Below are positions 23,780 to 35,795 of a DNA stretch of 64,000 bases, one piece after another. The notes below the pieces were generated by a model. The model was not told where the DNA came from. It was given only the letters and a program-made list of their open reading frames with translations, and made no database searches. The stretch's first letter is position 1. Each line of letters begins with the position of its first letter. Source of the stretch: Stomoxys calcitrans (lineage: Eukaryota > Arthropoda > Insecta > Diptera > Muscidae); the NCBI RefSeq assembly GCF_963082655.1, contig NC_081553.1, forward strand, positions 63,106,311 through 63,170,310, read 5' to 3'. A program made the position numbers and the translations under genes.

Positions 23780-25350
23780 TTTATACCCTCCACCATAGGA
23801 TGGGGGATATACTTATTTCGTCATTCCGTTTGTAACATCTCGAATATGCGTCTAAGACCCCATATATTCTTGATCGTCATTACATTTTAAGTCGATCTAA
23901 CCATGTCCGTCCGTCCGTCTGTTGAAAGCACTTTAACTTTCGAAGGAGCACAAATATACTGTGTAGGTTGGGAGTGTAAATGGACCATATCGGTCCATGT
24001 TTTGACTTAGCTGCCATATAAACGGATTTTGCGTTTGACTTCTTGAGCATCTAGAGGGCGCAACTCTAATCCGATTTGGCTGAAACTTTGCATAAAGTTG
24101 TTTGATTATGACTTTCAACAACTGTGCTAGGTATGGTTCAAATCGGTCTTAATCTGATATGGCTGCCATATAAACGGGTTTTGGGTCTTGACTTCTTGAA
24201 CATCTAGATGGCGCAATTCTTATCCGATGTGGCTGAAATTTTGCACGTGGTGTTTTGGTATCACTTTCAACAACTGTGCCAAGTATAGTTTAAATCGGTT
24301 CATAACCTGGTATAGCTGCCATATAAACTGATTTGGGGTTGACTTCATGAGCCACTAGAGGGCGCAATTCCATTTTTTTTTTTTTTTGCATGAAGTGTTT
24401 TGTTGTGACTTCCAACAATTGTGCTATGTATGGTTGAAATCGGTTCATAAACTGATATAGCTGCCATACCGATCTTGAATTCTTGAGCCAATAGAGGGCG
24501 CAATTCTTATCCGATTTGGCTAAAATGCACGTGGTGTTTTGCTATCTGGTATTCAATAGCTGTGCTAAGTATGGTTCAAATCGGCTCATAACCTGATATA
24601 GCTGCCATATAAACCGATCTTCGGTCTTGGCTTCTTAAGCGACTAGAGGGCGCAATTCTCATCCCATTTGGCTGAAATTTTGCTCGAAGTGTTTTGTTAT
24701 GACTTCTAACAACTGTACTTGGTATGGTTTTAATCAGTCCATAACCTGATATATCTGCCAGTTAAACCGATCTTGGATTTTGACTTCTTGAGCCACTATA
24801 GGGCGCAATTTCTATCCGATTTGGTTAAAATTTAGCATGAAGTGTTTTGTTATGACTTCCAACAATTGTGCTAAGTATGGTTGAAATCGGTCCATAAACT
24901 GATATAACTGCCATATATACCGATCTGGGATCTTGATTTCTTAAGCCTCTAGAGGGCGCAATTCTTATACGATTTTTTTTTTTTGAAATTTTCTACAACG
25001 GCTTCTCCAATGACCTTCAACATACGTGTCCAATTTGGTCTTAATCGAACTATAGCCTCATGCAGCTCCCACATAAACCGATCTCCCGATTATGCTTCTT
25101 GAGCCCCTAGAAAGCGCAATTCTTAAACGAATGAACTGAAATATAACCCAATGACTTCTACCATGGTCTTCAACATTCAATTCACTTATGGTACGAATCG
25201 GACGTAAACTTGATATATCTCCAAAAGCATAACAATTATTATCCATTATTCTTTGTTTGCCTAAAAAGAGATACCGCTCAAAAGACTCGACAAATGCGAT
25301 TCATGGTGGAGGGTATATAAGATTAGGCCTGGCCGAACTTAGCACGCTCT
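23780..25350 (-). repeat. Full beta-type element, inverted
   Basis: It runs from TATACCCTCCACCATAGGAT through about eight units to GGCCTGGCCGAACTTAGCAC and a T run. Both termini are present. Confidence 0.85.
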
Positions 25351-25446
25351 TGTTGTTTTTTTGCTTTATTTATAGCATGACGAATACAGCAGATCATAAT
25401 ACAAAACCATAATGAAGTTGTGCGAAACTGGAAGGCCTTTAATATA

Positions 25447-25680
25447 TTGGGTTGCCCAAAAAGTAATTGCGGATTTTTCATATAGTCGGCGTTGACAAAT
25501 TTTTTCACAGCTTGTGACTCTGTAATTGCATTCTTCTTCTGTCAGTTATCAGCTGTTACTTTTAGCTTGCTTTAAAAAAAGTGTAAAAAAACTATATTTG
25601 ATTAAAGTTCATTCTAAGTCTTATTAAAAATGCATTTACTTTCTTTTAAAAAATCCGCAATTACTTTTTGGGCAACCCAA
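25447..25680 (+). mobile_element. Mariner-type MITE, copy 1
   Basis: Perfect inverted ends begin TTGGGTTGCCCAAAAAGTAA. The element is flanked by TA target duplications and is 234 bp long. Confidence 0.9.
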
Positions 25681-25784
25681 TAATTTTGTATCATAGCATC
25701 AAAAAAAAATTCACATAAACTATGAAGGCGTTTTAATTACCAACTGTTATCAGCTTATAATTGGCAAAAATTTAAGTTTAAATT

Positions 25785-25880
25785 AAGTCAAAGGATTTAT
25801 CTCACTTCCTTCTGAGTGTTGCAAACAAATGCACAAAGTTATAATACGATATACCACAGTGGTGGTGTAGGATATAAAAA
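25785..25880 (+). repeat. Gamma-type terminal fragment
   Basis: GTGTTGCAAACAAATGCACA and GTGGTGGTGTAGGATATAAA correspond to the non-hairpin terminus. Confidence 0.65.
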
Positions 25881-26764
25881 TAACTTTATTAAGTCTTAAA
25901 TCTAATCTCAACTTTTCGAAATTCAAAACCATTTGACATTCTAGGCTGCCCATTACTAACTTACCAAGGCAACCTACCAATCAAGTAGGCTTGCTATACC
26001 CCCATCACCATTTACAATAATGTAGACAATTTATAATCATAATTCTTAAGAACTCTATTACACCAATGATGGCAACCTATTTAGTTTTGAATTTTCATTT
26101 GTCACTTGAAACGCTTCAAGTCCTTTCGCCCTCCCCTACTTTTAAATTAGCACCACTGCAAATGCCTTAGTTTTTAAATACAAAACCCCTACACAATCTT
26201 CTTACGTAAAGTAACAACAGCCACACGTACAGCAGAGATTCCCCTAGGGAACTCTTGGCATTTCCCTTAACAAATATCACTCTAACGCAAAAGATGAAGA
26301 AGAAGAAGTTGACCTTCTGTACTTAAATCCAATAATTGCTTACCATGGCAACATTAACAGTTCCTCAGGATTATGACATGCCTTAGAATTCCATTATAGC
26401 GGTTGTTTAAACTCTTTCTCTTTCAATACTTTTTTCTTAGAATGTATTTTCTTTTTTCTTTATTTTTATACAGTTACCCTGTTTTCCTTTTCATACATAT
26501 ATTTTTTTTTTTTTTTTTGGTTCGTGTCTTAATGAAGTTGTTAATTATTCATAACGTTGCCATTGTTTTCTTTGATGGAATGTTATGGCATTACAATAAA
26601 AATTCTGTTTTGATTCATGTTGACCACTTTTTGTTGAGTTCAAGTTTCACTGAATTATAAAATATCTTAAATGCTTTAACAGCAGAATTATGGGAAAAAC
26701 ACGTTAAAGTTTCGTTAAAGTTTACGGAAGTCATCTTTGGAAAATTTGGAAGCAAATGCACCTT

Positions 26765-26862
26765 AGACGCCGAACGCCTGAGTTTTAACCCTGACCCAGA
26801 ACATCAGAAAAATGTTTCATCAGTTGTTATCCTCTCACTTACGCTGGCTATATTTGTGAGGC
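26765..26862 (+). mobile_element. SINE fragment, degenerate
   Basis: GACGCCGAACGCCTGAGTTT, ATCAGAAAAATG and TATTTGTGAGG match the head-body junction of the SINE. Confidence 0.45.
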
Positions 26863-26889
26863 CTGAAGACATAAAATAATTCTCGGCCA

Positions 26890-28146
26890 AAAGACACTGC
26901 ACAGGGAATAAGGGTACTACATTTTTTGATATCTGAAGGGGCGGCGGACCCTCCCCCTTACCATCATTTTCACTAACGCCAGATCTCGGACATCGGTGGT
27001 GTGATTTAAGCGAAATGTTGTGTGCTCTCATATGGTACCCTAAAAATAAAAATTTGGTATACAAATTTTGGATGGGGTACCTAGGGGGTCTGCCCCACCC
27101 TAAAACCTACCAAACATACATTTAGACCAATCACGACAATATGGGACTCAAATGATAGGTATTTAGGATAAGAAAACGTATCTGATATCCAATTGTCGGA
27201 CCAAGTGCTAGGAGGACCGCCCCAAAACACCCCTAAATTGGACATATTTACCGACTCAAATGAAAGGTATTTGCGAGTAGAATACGAATCTGATATCCAA
27301 ATGTGGGACCATGTTTCTGGGGGTCCACCCCTTTCCCAAAACATCCCCCAAACTGGACTTTGGGGGAACAACCCGATCCCCAAAACATCCCTGAAGCGGG
27401 CATATTTACCCACCGTGTCAATGTGGAGCTTAAACGAAAGGTATTGAGGGGTAGAGCAACAATTAATACCCACTTTCGGGACCAATTTTCTGGGGGTCTA
27501 CCACTTTCCCAAAATACCCCACAAACAGCAATTTTTTTACTGACCATCGCAATATGGGGCTCAAATAAAGGTATTTGGGAGTAGAATACGAATTTGATAT
27601 CCAATAGAACCATGTATTTAGGGCATCACCCCTTTCCCAAAGCACCACCAAAGCGAAACAATCTTTCGACCATGCCAATATGTGGTTCAAATGAAAGGTA
27701 TTTGAGATTAGAAAACGAATTTGATAACCTATTTTGGGGCTATGTGTTTGGGGGACGCCTCATACTGTAAACTCCTCTTATGCCAATGGCAATATGGGGT
27801 TTAAATAAATGGTATTTGAGAGAAGAGCACGACGCTGATATTTTTTCAGGGCCAAGGATCTGGGAGACCACCTCTCCCTCAAAAACACCCCTAAATCGCA
27901 CATCATGAGAATATCAGGCTGAAATGAAGTATTTTAAGAATGGACTACACCTTACATCCAAACTTAAATTCGTAGACCAATAAAAATCATATGGGATTCA
28001 GATAAAGGCACTTATATTGTTAAACTGCCCGTCAAGTTAGCATGGTATTTCACTAAAAGATCTTTAATTGTCGAAAGTAAATATTCCAAGGAAACTTTTG
28101 TTCCATATAAAGTAAAAGAAGGCGCAGCGGAGCGGGCCCGGCTAGT
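26890..28146 (+). mobile_element. Helitron-like non-autonomous element (copy H1, 5'-truncated)
   Basis: Units of about 100 bp hold CAATATGGGACTCAAATGA and GAATCTGATATCC. The right end is GGCGCAGCGGAGCGGGCCCG and GCTAGT. Assignment to Helitrons is inferred from this G/C-rich 3' end and from the start sequence shared with H2 and H4. Confidence 0.6.
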
Positions 28147-28885
28147 CTTATACATAAAATTGAATTTGTATTTGTTTGTTTGTTTGTTCCGTATAGACTC
28201 AAAAATGGCTGAACCGATTACCTTAAAATTTTCACAGATTATGTGAGTTGATCTGGAAGGAAACATAGGCTAATAATTTTTTGATATCGGGAGGGGGGGC
28301 GGATCCTCCCCCTTACCCCAAAAGTACTACCCAAAAATAAAAGTGGAGCGATCGGGACAATATGGGATTCAAATGAAAGATATTCAAGAGTACGAATTTC
28401 ATAATAAAAGTTAGGTCCAAGTACCTGGGGGGCCGCCCCAGCAACAAAACCTCTTAAAATAGGTTTATTTGACGATCATGACAATATGGGACTCAAATGA
28501 AAGGTATTCGGAAGTAGATTGCGAATATGGTCAGGAAGAAGAAATATGCTATATAATTTGTTGATATCGTTACCTTAAAAATATCACTCAAAATCACTAG
28601 TGGACCGATAAAAACAATATGGATATCAAATGAAAGGTATTGAAGAGTATAATACGAATATGACATTAAAAATTGGGTCCAAGTACCCAGGAAGTCGCCC
28701 AAACCCCAAAATATCTAAAAACAGACAAATTGGTAGTCCATATCAATATGGGGCTTAAATGAGAGGTATTCGGAGGTAGATTACGATTCTGACATACAAA
28801 ATCAGATCGAAGTGTAGTTGGTCACCCCACCCCCCAAAAACTCCCCAAATGGGCATATGACCCATCATGGCAATATGGGACTCGG
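28147..28885 (+). mobile_element. Helitron-like element (copy H2), head-to-tail after H1
   Basis: It opens at CTTATACATAAAATTGAATT immediately after the CTAGT of H1. It carries GGCTGAACCGATTACCTT and then degenerate units. Its right end is lost where a beta repeat begins near 28886. Confidence 0.6.
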
Positions 28886-29372
28886 TCATATAAACCGATC
28901 TGTGGTCTTGACTTTTTGAGCCTCTAGAGGGCGCAATTCTCATCGGATTTAGCAGAAATTTTACATGAGGTGTTTTCTTATCACTTCCAACAACTGTGCT
29001 AAGTATGGTTCAAATCGGTTCATAACCTGTTCATGATATAGCTGTCATATAAACCGATCTGTGGTCTTGACTTTTTGAACCTCTAGAGGGCGCAATTCTC
29101 ATCGGATTTGTCTGAGATTTTTTACAACGGCATCTCCCATCACCTTCAAATCGTCTGAATCAAGTAAGGTCTGAATCGGTCTATAGCCTGATACAGCTCC
29201 CATTTTAAACGATCTCTCTATTTTACTTCCAGGGCTCAAGAAGTAAAGGGCGCAATCCTTATTCGAATTGGCTGAAATTTCACACAATGACTCCTACTAT
29301 GTCTCCAACATTGAATTCAATTATGATCCGAAACGGACCATCTAATAGCATAGCAATTATTTTCTTGTATCC
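28886..29372 (-). repeat. Beta-type element fragment
   Basis: Two to three inverted beta units with ATATAAACCGATCTGTGG and GAGGGCGCAATTCTCATC. Both true ends are missing. Confidence 0.7.
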
Positions 29373-29531
29373 GGGTATATATTAACACCTCAGCTCTAAC
29401 CACACAGAATTTCAAAGAGTTATGATTCTATCCCTTTATGCGTCGCTTCTGGATCTGAAACTTCTGATGTTTCCTATTTCCTATTGTCACCCAAATTATC
29501 CTTTAATGTCCAGGATAGTCTTTAACCGACC

Positions 29532-31266
29532 GGAGGTCACCGTAGCGCAGAGGTTAGCACGTCCGCCTATGACGCTGAACGCCTTGGTTCGAATCCAGAC
29601 GAGACCATCAGAAAACAAGTAAGAAGGCACTAAGTTCGGCCGGGCCGAACTTTGGATACCCACCACCTCGGGTATATATGTGAACCACATTTCGTCAAAA
29701 TCCAGTGAAAAATGCATACCTTATGCCCCATAGCAGCTCTATAGATATCATGCGATTTAGACCAAATGCTTATAAGTACAAGTCATTGTTCAACCGAGAG
29801 ATCGGTCTATATGGCAGCTATATCCAAATCTGGACCGATCTGAGCCAAAATGAAGACAAATATCGAAGGGCCTAACACAAGTCATTGTCCCAAATTTCGG
29901 CGACATCGGATAATAAATGCGCTTTTTATGGGCCCAAAACCTTAAATCGAGAGATCGGTCTATATGGCAGCTATGTCCAAATCTGAACCGATCAGGGCCA
30001 AATAGAAGATAGATGTCGAAGGGCCTAAGGCAAATCACTGTCCCAAATTTCAGCAAAATCGGATAATAAATGTGGCTTTTATGGGCCTAAGACCATAAAT
30101 CGGAGGATCGTTCTATATGGCAGCTATATCCAAATTTGGACCGACCTGGGCCAAATTGACGAAGGATGTTGAAGGGCTCAACGCAACTCACTGTCCCAAA
30201 TTTCAGCAAAATTGGATAATAAATGTGGCTTTTATGAGCCTAAGACCATAAATCGGAAGATTGGTCTATATGGCAGCTATATCCAAATTTGGACCGATCG
30301 GAGCCAAATTGACGAAGGATGTCGAAGGGCTCAACGCAACTCACTGTCCCAAATTTCAGCAAAATCGGATAATATATGTGGCTTTTATGGGCCTAAGACC
30401 ATAAATCGGAGGATCGGTGTATATGGCAGCTATATCCAAATCTGGACCGATCTGAGCCATATTGACGAAGAATGTTGAAGGGCCTAACACAGCTCACTAT
30501 ACCAAATTTCATCCAAATCGGATATAAAATGTGACTTTTATGGGCTTAAGACCCTAAATCTGAGGATCGGTCTATATGGCAGCTATATCCAAATTTGGAC
30601 CGATCTGAACCAAATTGACGAAGAATGTCGAAGAGCCCAACGCAACTCACTGTCCCAAATTTCAGCAAAATCGGATAATAAATGTGGCTTTTATGGGCCT
30701 AAGACCCTAAATCGGCGGATCGGTCTATATGGGGGCTATATCAAGATATAGTCCGATATAGCCCATCTTCGAACTTAACCTGCTTATGGACAAAAAAAGA
30801 ATCTATGCAAAATTTCAGCTCAATATCTCAATTTTTAAAGACTGTAGCGTGATTTCAACAGACAGACGGACAGACGGACAGACGGACGGACATGTCTAGA
30901 TCGTCTTAGATTTTTACGCTGATCAAGAATATATATACTTTATAGGGTCGGAAATCGATATTTCGATGTGTTGCAAACGGAATGACAAAATGAATATACC
31001 CCCATCCTTCGGTGGTGGGTATAAAAATTTCAACGTTGGTTTTCCCCTCCTAATGGTGGCAACATTTGTGAGGTATTATGCCTTGTAAAACTTCTCTCCA
31101 AAGAGGTGTCGCACTGCGGCACGCCGTTCAGACTCGGCCATAAAAATGAGACCCCTTATCATTGAGCTTAAACTTGAATCGGACTGCACTCATTGATATG
31201 TGAGAAGTTTGCCCCTGTTCCTTAGTGGAAAGTTCATGGGCAAAATTTGCATTGCCGTCTTAAACC
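29532..31266 (+). mobile_element. tRNA-derived SINE split by an alpha element, with target duplication
   Basis: The head (29532-29613) has A box TAGCGCAGAGG (29543-29553) and B box GGTTCGAATCC (29586-29596). The body resumes at about 31028 and runs to about 31260. A 19-bp duplication with one mismatch flanks the whole unit (29508-29526 and 31267-31285, GTCCAGGATAGTCTT core). Confidence 0.85.
29614..31027 (-). repeat. Complete alpha-type element nested in the SINE
   Basis: The left end has AAGTAAGAAGGC, the palindrome GTTCGGCCGGGCCGAAC and GGATACCCACCACC. The right end is CCATCCTTCGGTGGTGGGTA. This single insertion into a known sequence defines both element ends to within a few bases. Confidence 0.85.
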
Positions 31267-31285
31267 GTCCAGGATAGTCTTCAAC

Positions 31286-32649
31286 TCACAAAACTACCCA
31301 TGCTATGCTCTGCAAAAATTCTCAGTAGAGTGTTTTACAAAGATTCGTTTAACCAAATCTTTATTCATTCCTTAACCCTTAGAAGTGGTAAAATTATGCC
31401 TCTCTGTGGTGTGGCCTGCGATACATTTCTCTTATTTGTATGCCATGAGCCTTGCAGCTTAACCTTACCATGTGTCAAGTGTCAACATCAGTTAACGCTG
31501 TTTTTACCCTGTGCACTTAGTCATGTAGGGCAGTTTTCAGTTAACTCCTTTATTTTTACACAGGAATCCCTGTGTACACCGATATCCCATCACGCTTCAA
31601 TATCTTGAGTAACTAGCCTTTCCTTGCTTGGCTATGATTGCAGCGTTTGTCTCCTGTCAGGTCTCTTGAAACTTAGGCATGCTGTAAATATAAAACGGCT
31701 AGATGAGGAGCAAGTCAGTTAGCTTGCCATCGCCAACAGTTATGCCTGATATTTCTTTTAAACTCGTAATTAGATTTTCCGAGAAATTTAATCGTTGTAA
31801 ACAAATAAATCGAAAAATTAATGTTATTAAAATTTTCTCTAAAGAGAAAGCTAAACTATTAAATTAACGTTTTTTGTTTGTTCTGAATAAGCCGCCAATA
31901 TCTGCAATCACAACAATATTGCCATCTGCCAAGTTTCAAAGTTTAATTTGTCAACACCAAAAAACCGTTGTAATCTAATCCTCCTACACAAAAATTTCGC
32001 AGCAAATATTGTTGACTAAAATATATTCGCTGGTGTTCATTCTGCGAAAAACTTCCATCAATGTTTTTCAATTGGTGTACTATTGGGTTGCCCAAAAAGT
32101 AATTGCGGATTTTTCATATAGTCGGCGTTGACAAATTTTTTCATAAAAAGTAAATTTGATTAAATTTCATTCTATGTTTTATTAAAAATGCATTTACTTT
32201 CTTTTAAAAAATCCGCAATTACTTTTTGGGCAACCCAATATATACAAAACACAAGCGAAATATCTAACCAAAAATGAAATGCCTCTTAAATCACAAATTA
32301 ATTTGATATTTATTACCAAACACCATATGGTGGCGACAAAGCCAAAACCAAGCCAATCCGTCATCATCATAATGGGGAAATACTTACGTACAGATTATTA
32401 CACCACAAAATCTCTCCACAGTAAATAATTCCATAGGAACACTAAATCGTCAAATATTAAATATAAAAATATCTGGCAAATATTTGCTTGGACATGGCCA
32501 AGCTGAAATCACTGTTTGTATTAACAAAGGACTATGTGGGCTAACAATACACTGGACAAAATCTTAGTAATGGTTTATGAAAATTAATGTTTGGAAATTC
32601 AGTGTTGAAAATAGGATATATAAAATTCCTACTTCTTACATTTATTCAA
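31286..32649. other. Mostly unique stretch with one MITE
   Basis: A Cys-rich 102-codon frame at 31300-31608 has ten Cys but no signal peptide, splice context or known relatives. It is probably chance. The rest is A/T-rich, and no gene was accepted. Confidence 0.35.
32083..32238 (+). mobile_element. Mariner-type MITE, copy 2 (internally deleted)
   Basis: Same inverted ends as copy 1 with a TA duplication. It is 156 bp long because the middle is missing. Confidence 0.88.
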
Positions 32650-33630
32650 TAAAACTCAAAAACTGTTCAGCCAATTCGGATGATAATTGCGCCCTCTTGT
32701 GGCTCCAGAAGTCAAGATCCCAGATCGATTTATATGGCAGCTATATCAGGTTATGTACCGATTTGTGCCATACTTAGCACAGTTATTGGAAGTCCTAACA
32801 AAACACCACATGCTAAAGTTTAGCCAAATTGGATGAGAATTGCGCCCTCTATTGGCTCAAGAAGTCAAGATTCCAGATCGGTTTATATGACAGCTATACC
32901 AGACCGATTTGAATCATACCTTACACAGTTGTTGGAAGTGATACCAAAACACTACGTGCAAAATTTCAGTCAAATCGGACGAGAATTGTGCCCTCTAGAG
33001 GCTCATGAAGTCAAGATCCAGGATTGGTGTATATGGCAGCTATACCAGGTTATGTACCGATTTGCGCCATACTTAGCACAGTTATTGGAAGTCCTAACAA
33101 AACACCTCATGTAAAAGTTCAGCCAAATTGGATGAGAATTGCGACCTCTAGAGGCTTCAGAAGTCAAGATCCCAGATCGGTTTATATGGCAGCTATATCA
33201 GGTTATGTACCAATTTGCACCATATTTAGCACAGTTATTGGAAGTCCTAACAAAACACCTTATGTAAAAGTTCAGCCAAATCGAACGAGAATTGTGCCCT
33301 CTAGAGGCTCAAGAAGTCAAGATCCAAGATCGGTTTCCATGGCAGCTATATCAAAACATTGACCGATTCGGTCCATTAACAATCCCAATCGACCTACACT
33401 AATACGAAGTATTTGTGCAAAATTTCAAGCGTCTAGCTTTACTCCTTCGAAAGTTAGAATGCTTTTGACAGACAGATGGACGATCGGACGGACGGACATG
33501 GCTAGATCGACTTAAAATTACATGACGATCTAGAATATATATACTTTATGGGGTCTCAGACGCATATTTCGAGGTGTTACAAACAGAATGACGAAATTAG
33601 TGCACCCCAATCCTATGGTGGAGGGTATAA
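32650..33630 (+). repeat. Beta-type element, right end present
   Basis: About four beta units and the terminal block end CCAATCCTATGGTGGAGGGT followed by ATAAAAAA. The left end is missing. Confidence 0.8.
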
Positions 33631-33786
33631 AAAAAAAATATTTATAATCCCCTCCAATGCTTCGTTGAACAGCATAGACTTATGAGTCAAAGAAAGATTG
33701 ATTTATGACATTGTCCGGAAAAAGAGTTTTTCTATACAGTACACTCAAATGAATAGCATCAATTCATACTGTATGGAACCAAAACA

Positions 33787-34655
33787 TTGTCGCTAACACT
33801 AACCACAGGTTCAAGTTTCAATCCCATGGCAGCCGGTTGGACGCACCAAGGGCTGCCGCCTCAGTGTACGTGTTCGTCTTTTATTCGTCATGGGAGAGGC
33901 ACATCCCGGAGTGCTTTCTCCGCACACTTCTGGTCCGTGCCGGGAAATGAAAAGAACCCCGGACCCTGGTTCTGCTCGGTTTGCCAGAACCGCCTCCATC
34001 ATCGGTCGGTGTCGGTGAGGTGTAACCGGTGCATGGGGTGCGTACATTTCCGATCTTGCTCTGGCCTCACTTCACTACGGGAGTATAGTCATACTGGATA
34101 TGTTGCATGGTGCTGTGCGAACATAGCCAGCAGTGGGTCACAAGCGTCTTCGACGCCGGCTTCTGCGACCTCGTCGTCGGACTATGTGACCCCCCCGACC
34201 TCTCCCGTGCGGCAATATACGTAACAGCAGCATCTCAGCCCCAATATTGCCACGCCAGTGCCGGGAAGTGTATCATTTTTGCAAATAAACTGCAACAGTC
34301 TCCGTGGCAAGATCGATGAGATTGTGGATTTAATGAGTCGGAAGAACATTTTGGTCGCAGCGATCCAGGAGACAAAGCTGAGCAACACCTGCAGCTTGAC
34401 CAGTTGTCACGGATGCAATGTGCTACGAAAGGATCGCTCATGGAATGGAGGTGGGAGATTGGCCTTCGTGATACACCATTCCGTGCAATATAGACCCATC
34501 TCGCCTGCGCCTGGCGCTAGAGTCGGAAAAACATATTGGTCGCAGTGCTACAGGAGACAAAGCTGACCAACCTCTGCAGCTAGCACAGTTGTCACGGATA
34601 CAATGTGCTACGTAAGGATCGCTCAAGGAACGGAGGTGGGGGATTGGCCTTCGTA
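33787..34655 (+). mobile_element. Jockey-like LINE, 5' part (zinc-finger region and endonuclease)
   Basis: The frame at 33787-34224 contains a Cys/His cluster (WFCSVCQNRLHH, CNRCMGCVHF) like the N-terminal finger of some Jockey/CR1 ORF2 proteins. A second frame (34258-34566) starts the endonuclease (FLQINCNSLRGKIDEI, IQETKL). The IQETKL-containing stretch is partly duplicated at about 34525-34655. It is cut off by a beta element. Confidence 0.75.
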
Positions 34656-35795
34656 TATATATTCTTGATCGTCGTGACATTTTATGTCAATCCATGTCCG
34701 TCCGTCTGTCGAAAGCATGCTAACTTTCGAAGGAGTAAAGCTAGCTGCTTGAAATTTTGCACAAATACTTCTTATTAGTGTAGATCGGTTGGTATTGTAA
34801 ATGGACCATATCGGTCCATGTTTTGATATAGCTGCCAAATAAACCGATCTTGGGTCTAGACTTCTTGAGCCTCTAGCGCAATTCTTATCCGATTGGAATG
34901 AAATTTTCCATGAAGTGTTTTGTTATGATATCCAATAACTGTATCAAGTATGGTTCAAATCGGTCCATAACCTGATATAGCTGCCATATAAACCGATCTT
35001 GGGGCTTGACTTCTTGATCATCTAGAGGGCGCAATTCTCGTTCGATTTGACTGAAATTTTGAATGCAGTATTTTGATATCACTTTCAATAACTGTGCTAA
35101 GTATGGTTCAAATCGGATCATAACCTGATATAGCTGCCATATAACCGATCTTGGGTCTTGACTTCTTGAGCATTTAGAAGGCACAATACGATTTGGCTGT
35201 AATTTTGCACGTTGTATTTTGACATCACTTCCAACATTTGTGCGAAGTATGGTCCAAATCGGACCATAACCTGGTATAGGTGCCATATAAACCGATCATG
35301 GAACTTTACTTATTGAGCCACTAGAGGGCGCAATTCTTATCCGATTTGGCAAAAATTTTGCATGAGGTGTTTTGATGACTTCCAAAAACTGTGATGAGTA
35401 TGGCGCAAAAAGGTACATAACCTGATATAGCTGCCGTATAAACTGATCCGGCATCTTGACTTCTTGAGCCTCTAAAGAACGCCATTCTCATCCGATTTGG
35501 CACAAATTTTGTACAACGGCTTCTCCCATGGCCTTCAACATATGTGTGCAATCGATCTATAGCTTGATAAAGCTCCCATATGAAACGATCTCCCGATTTT
35601 GCTTCTTGAGCCCCGAATCGGACTATAACTAGATATGGCTATTCCTCCTTTTCCTTCTCCTCCGTCCTCCGTCCTCCGTCCTTATTCATTATTCTTTGTT
35701 TGCCTAAAAAGAGATACTGCGCAAAGAACTCGACAGATGCGATCCATGGTGGAGGGTATATAAGATTCGACCCGGGCAAACTTAGCACGCTTGTA
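34656..35795 (-). repeat. Beta-type element, inverted, hairpin end on the right
   Basis: Inverted beta units run to GATTCGACCCGGGCAAACTT and AGCACGCTTGT. The left end is truncated inside the LINE. Confidence 0.75.

Larger units (their letters stand above)
25351..26764. other. Mostly unique stretch with a MITE and a gamma end
   Basis: Apart from the MITE (25447-25680) and the gamma terminus (25785-25880), it is A/T- and pyrimidine-rich. T-rich open frames near 26403 are low complexity. No gene was seen. Confidence 0.4.

Noticed and set aside
25447..25680. Frame ending KNPQLLFGQPN read from the MITE
   Set aside because: It is the translated terminal inverted repeat of a non-coding mariner MITE.
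29532..29613. tRNA gene
   Set aside because: A and B boxes are present, but the sequence continues into a repeated body and recurs in other SINE copies without a tRNA 3' half. It is a SINE head.
31300..31608. Cys-rich 102-codon frame
   Set aside because: It has ten Cys but no signal peptide, promoter or poly(A) support, and it directly abuts a SINE target site. Probably chance.
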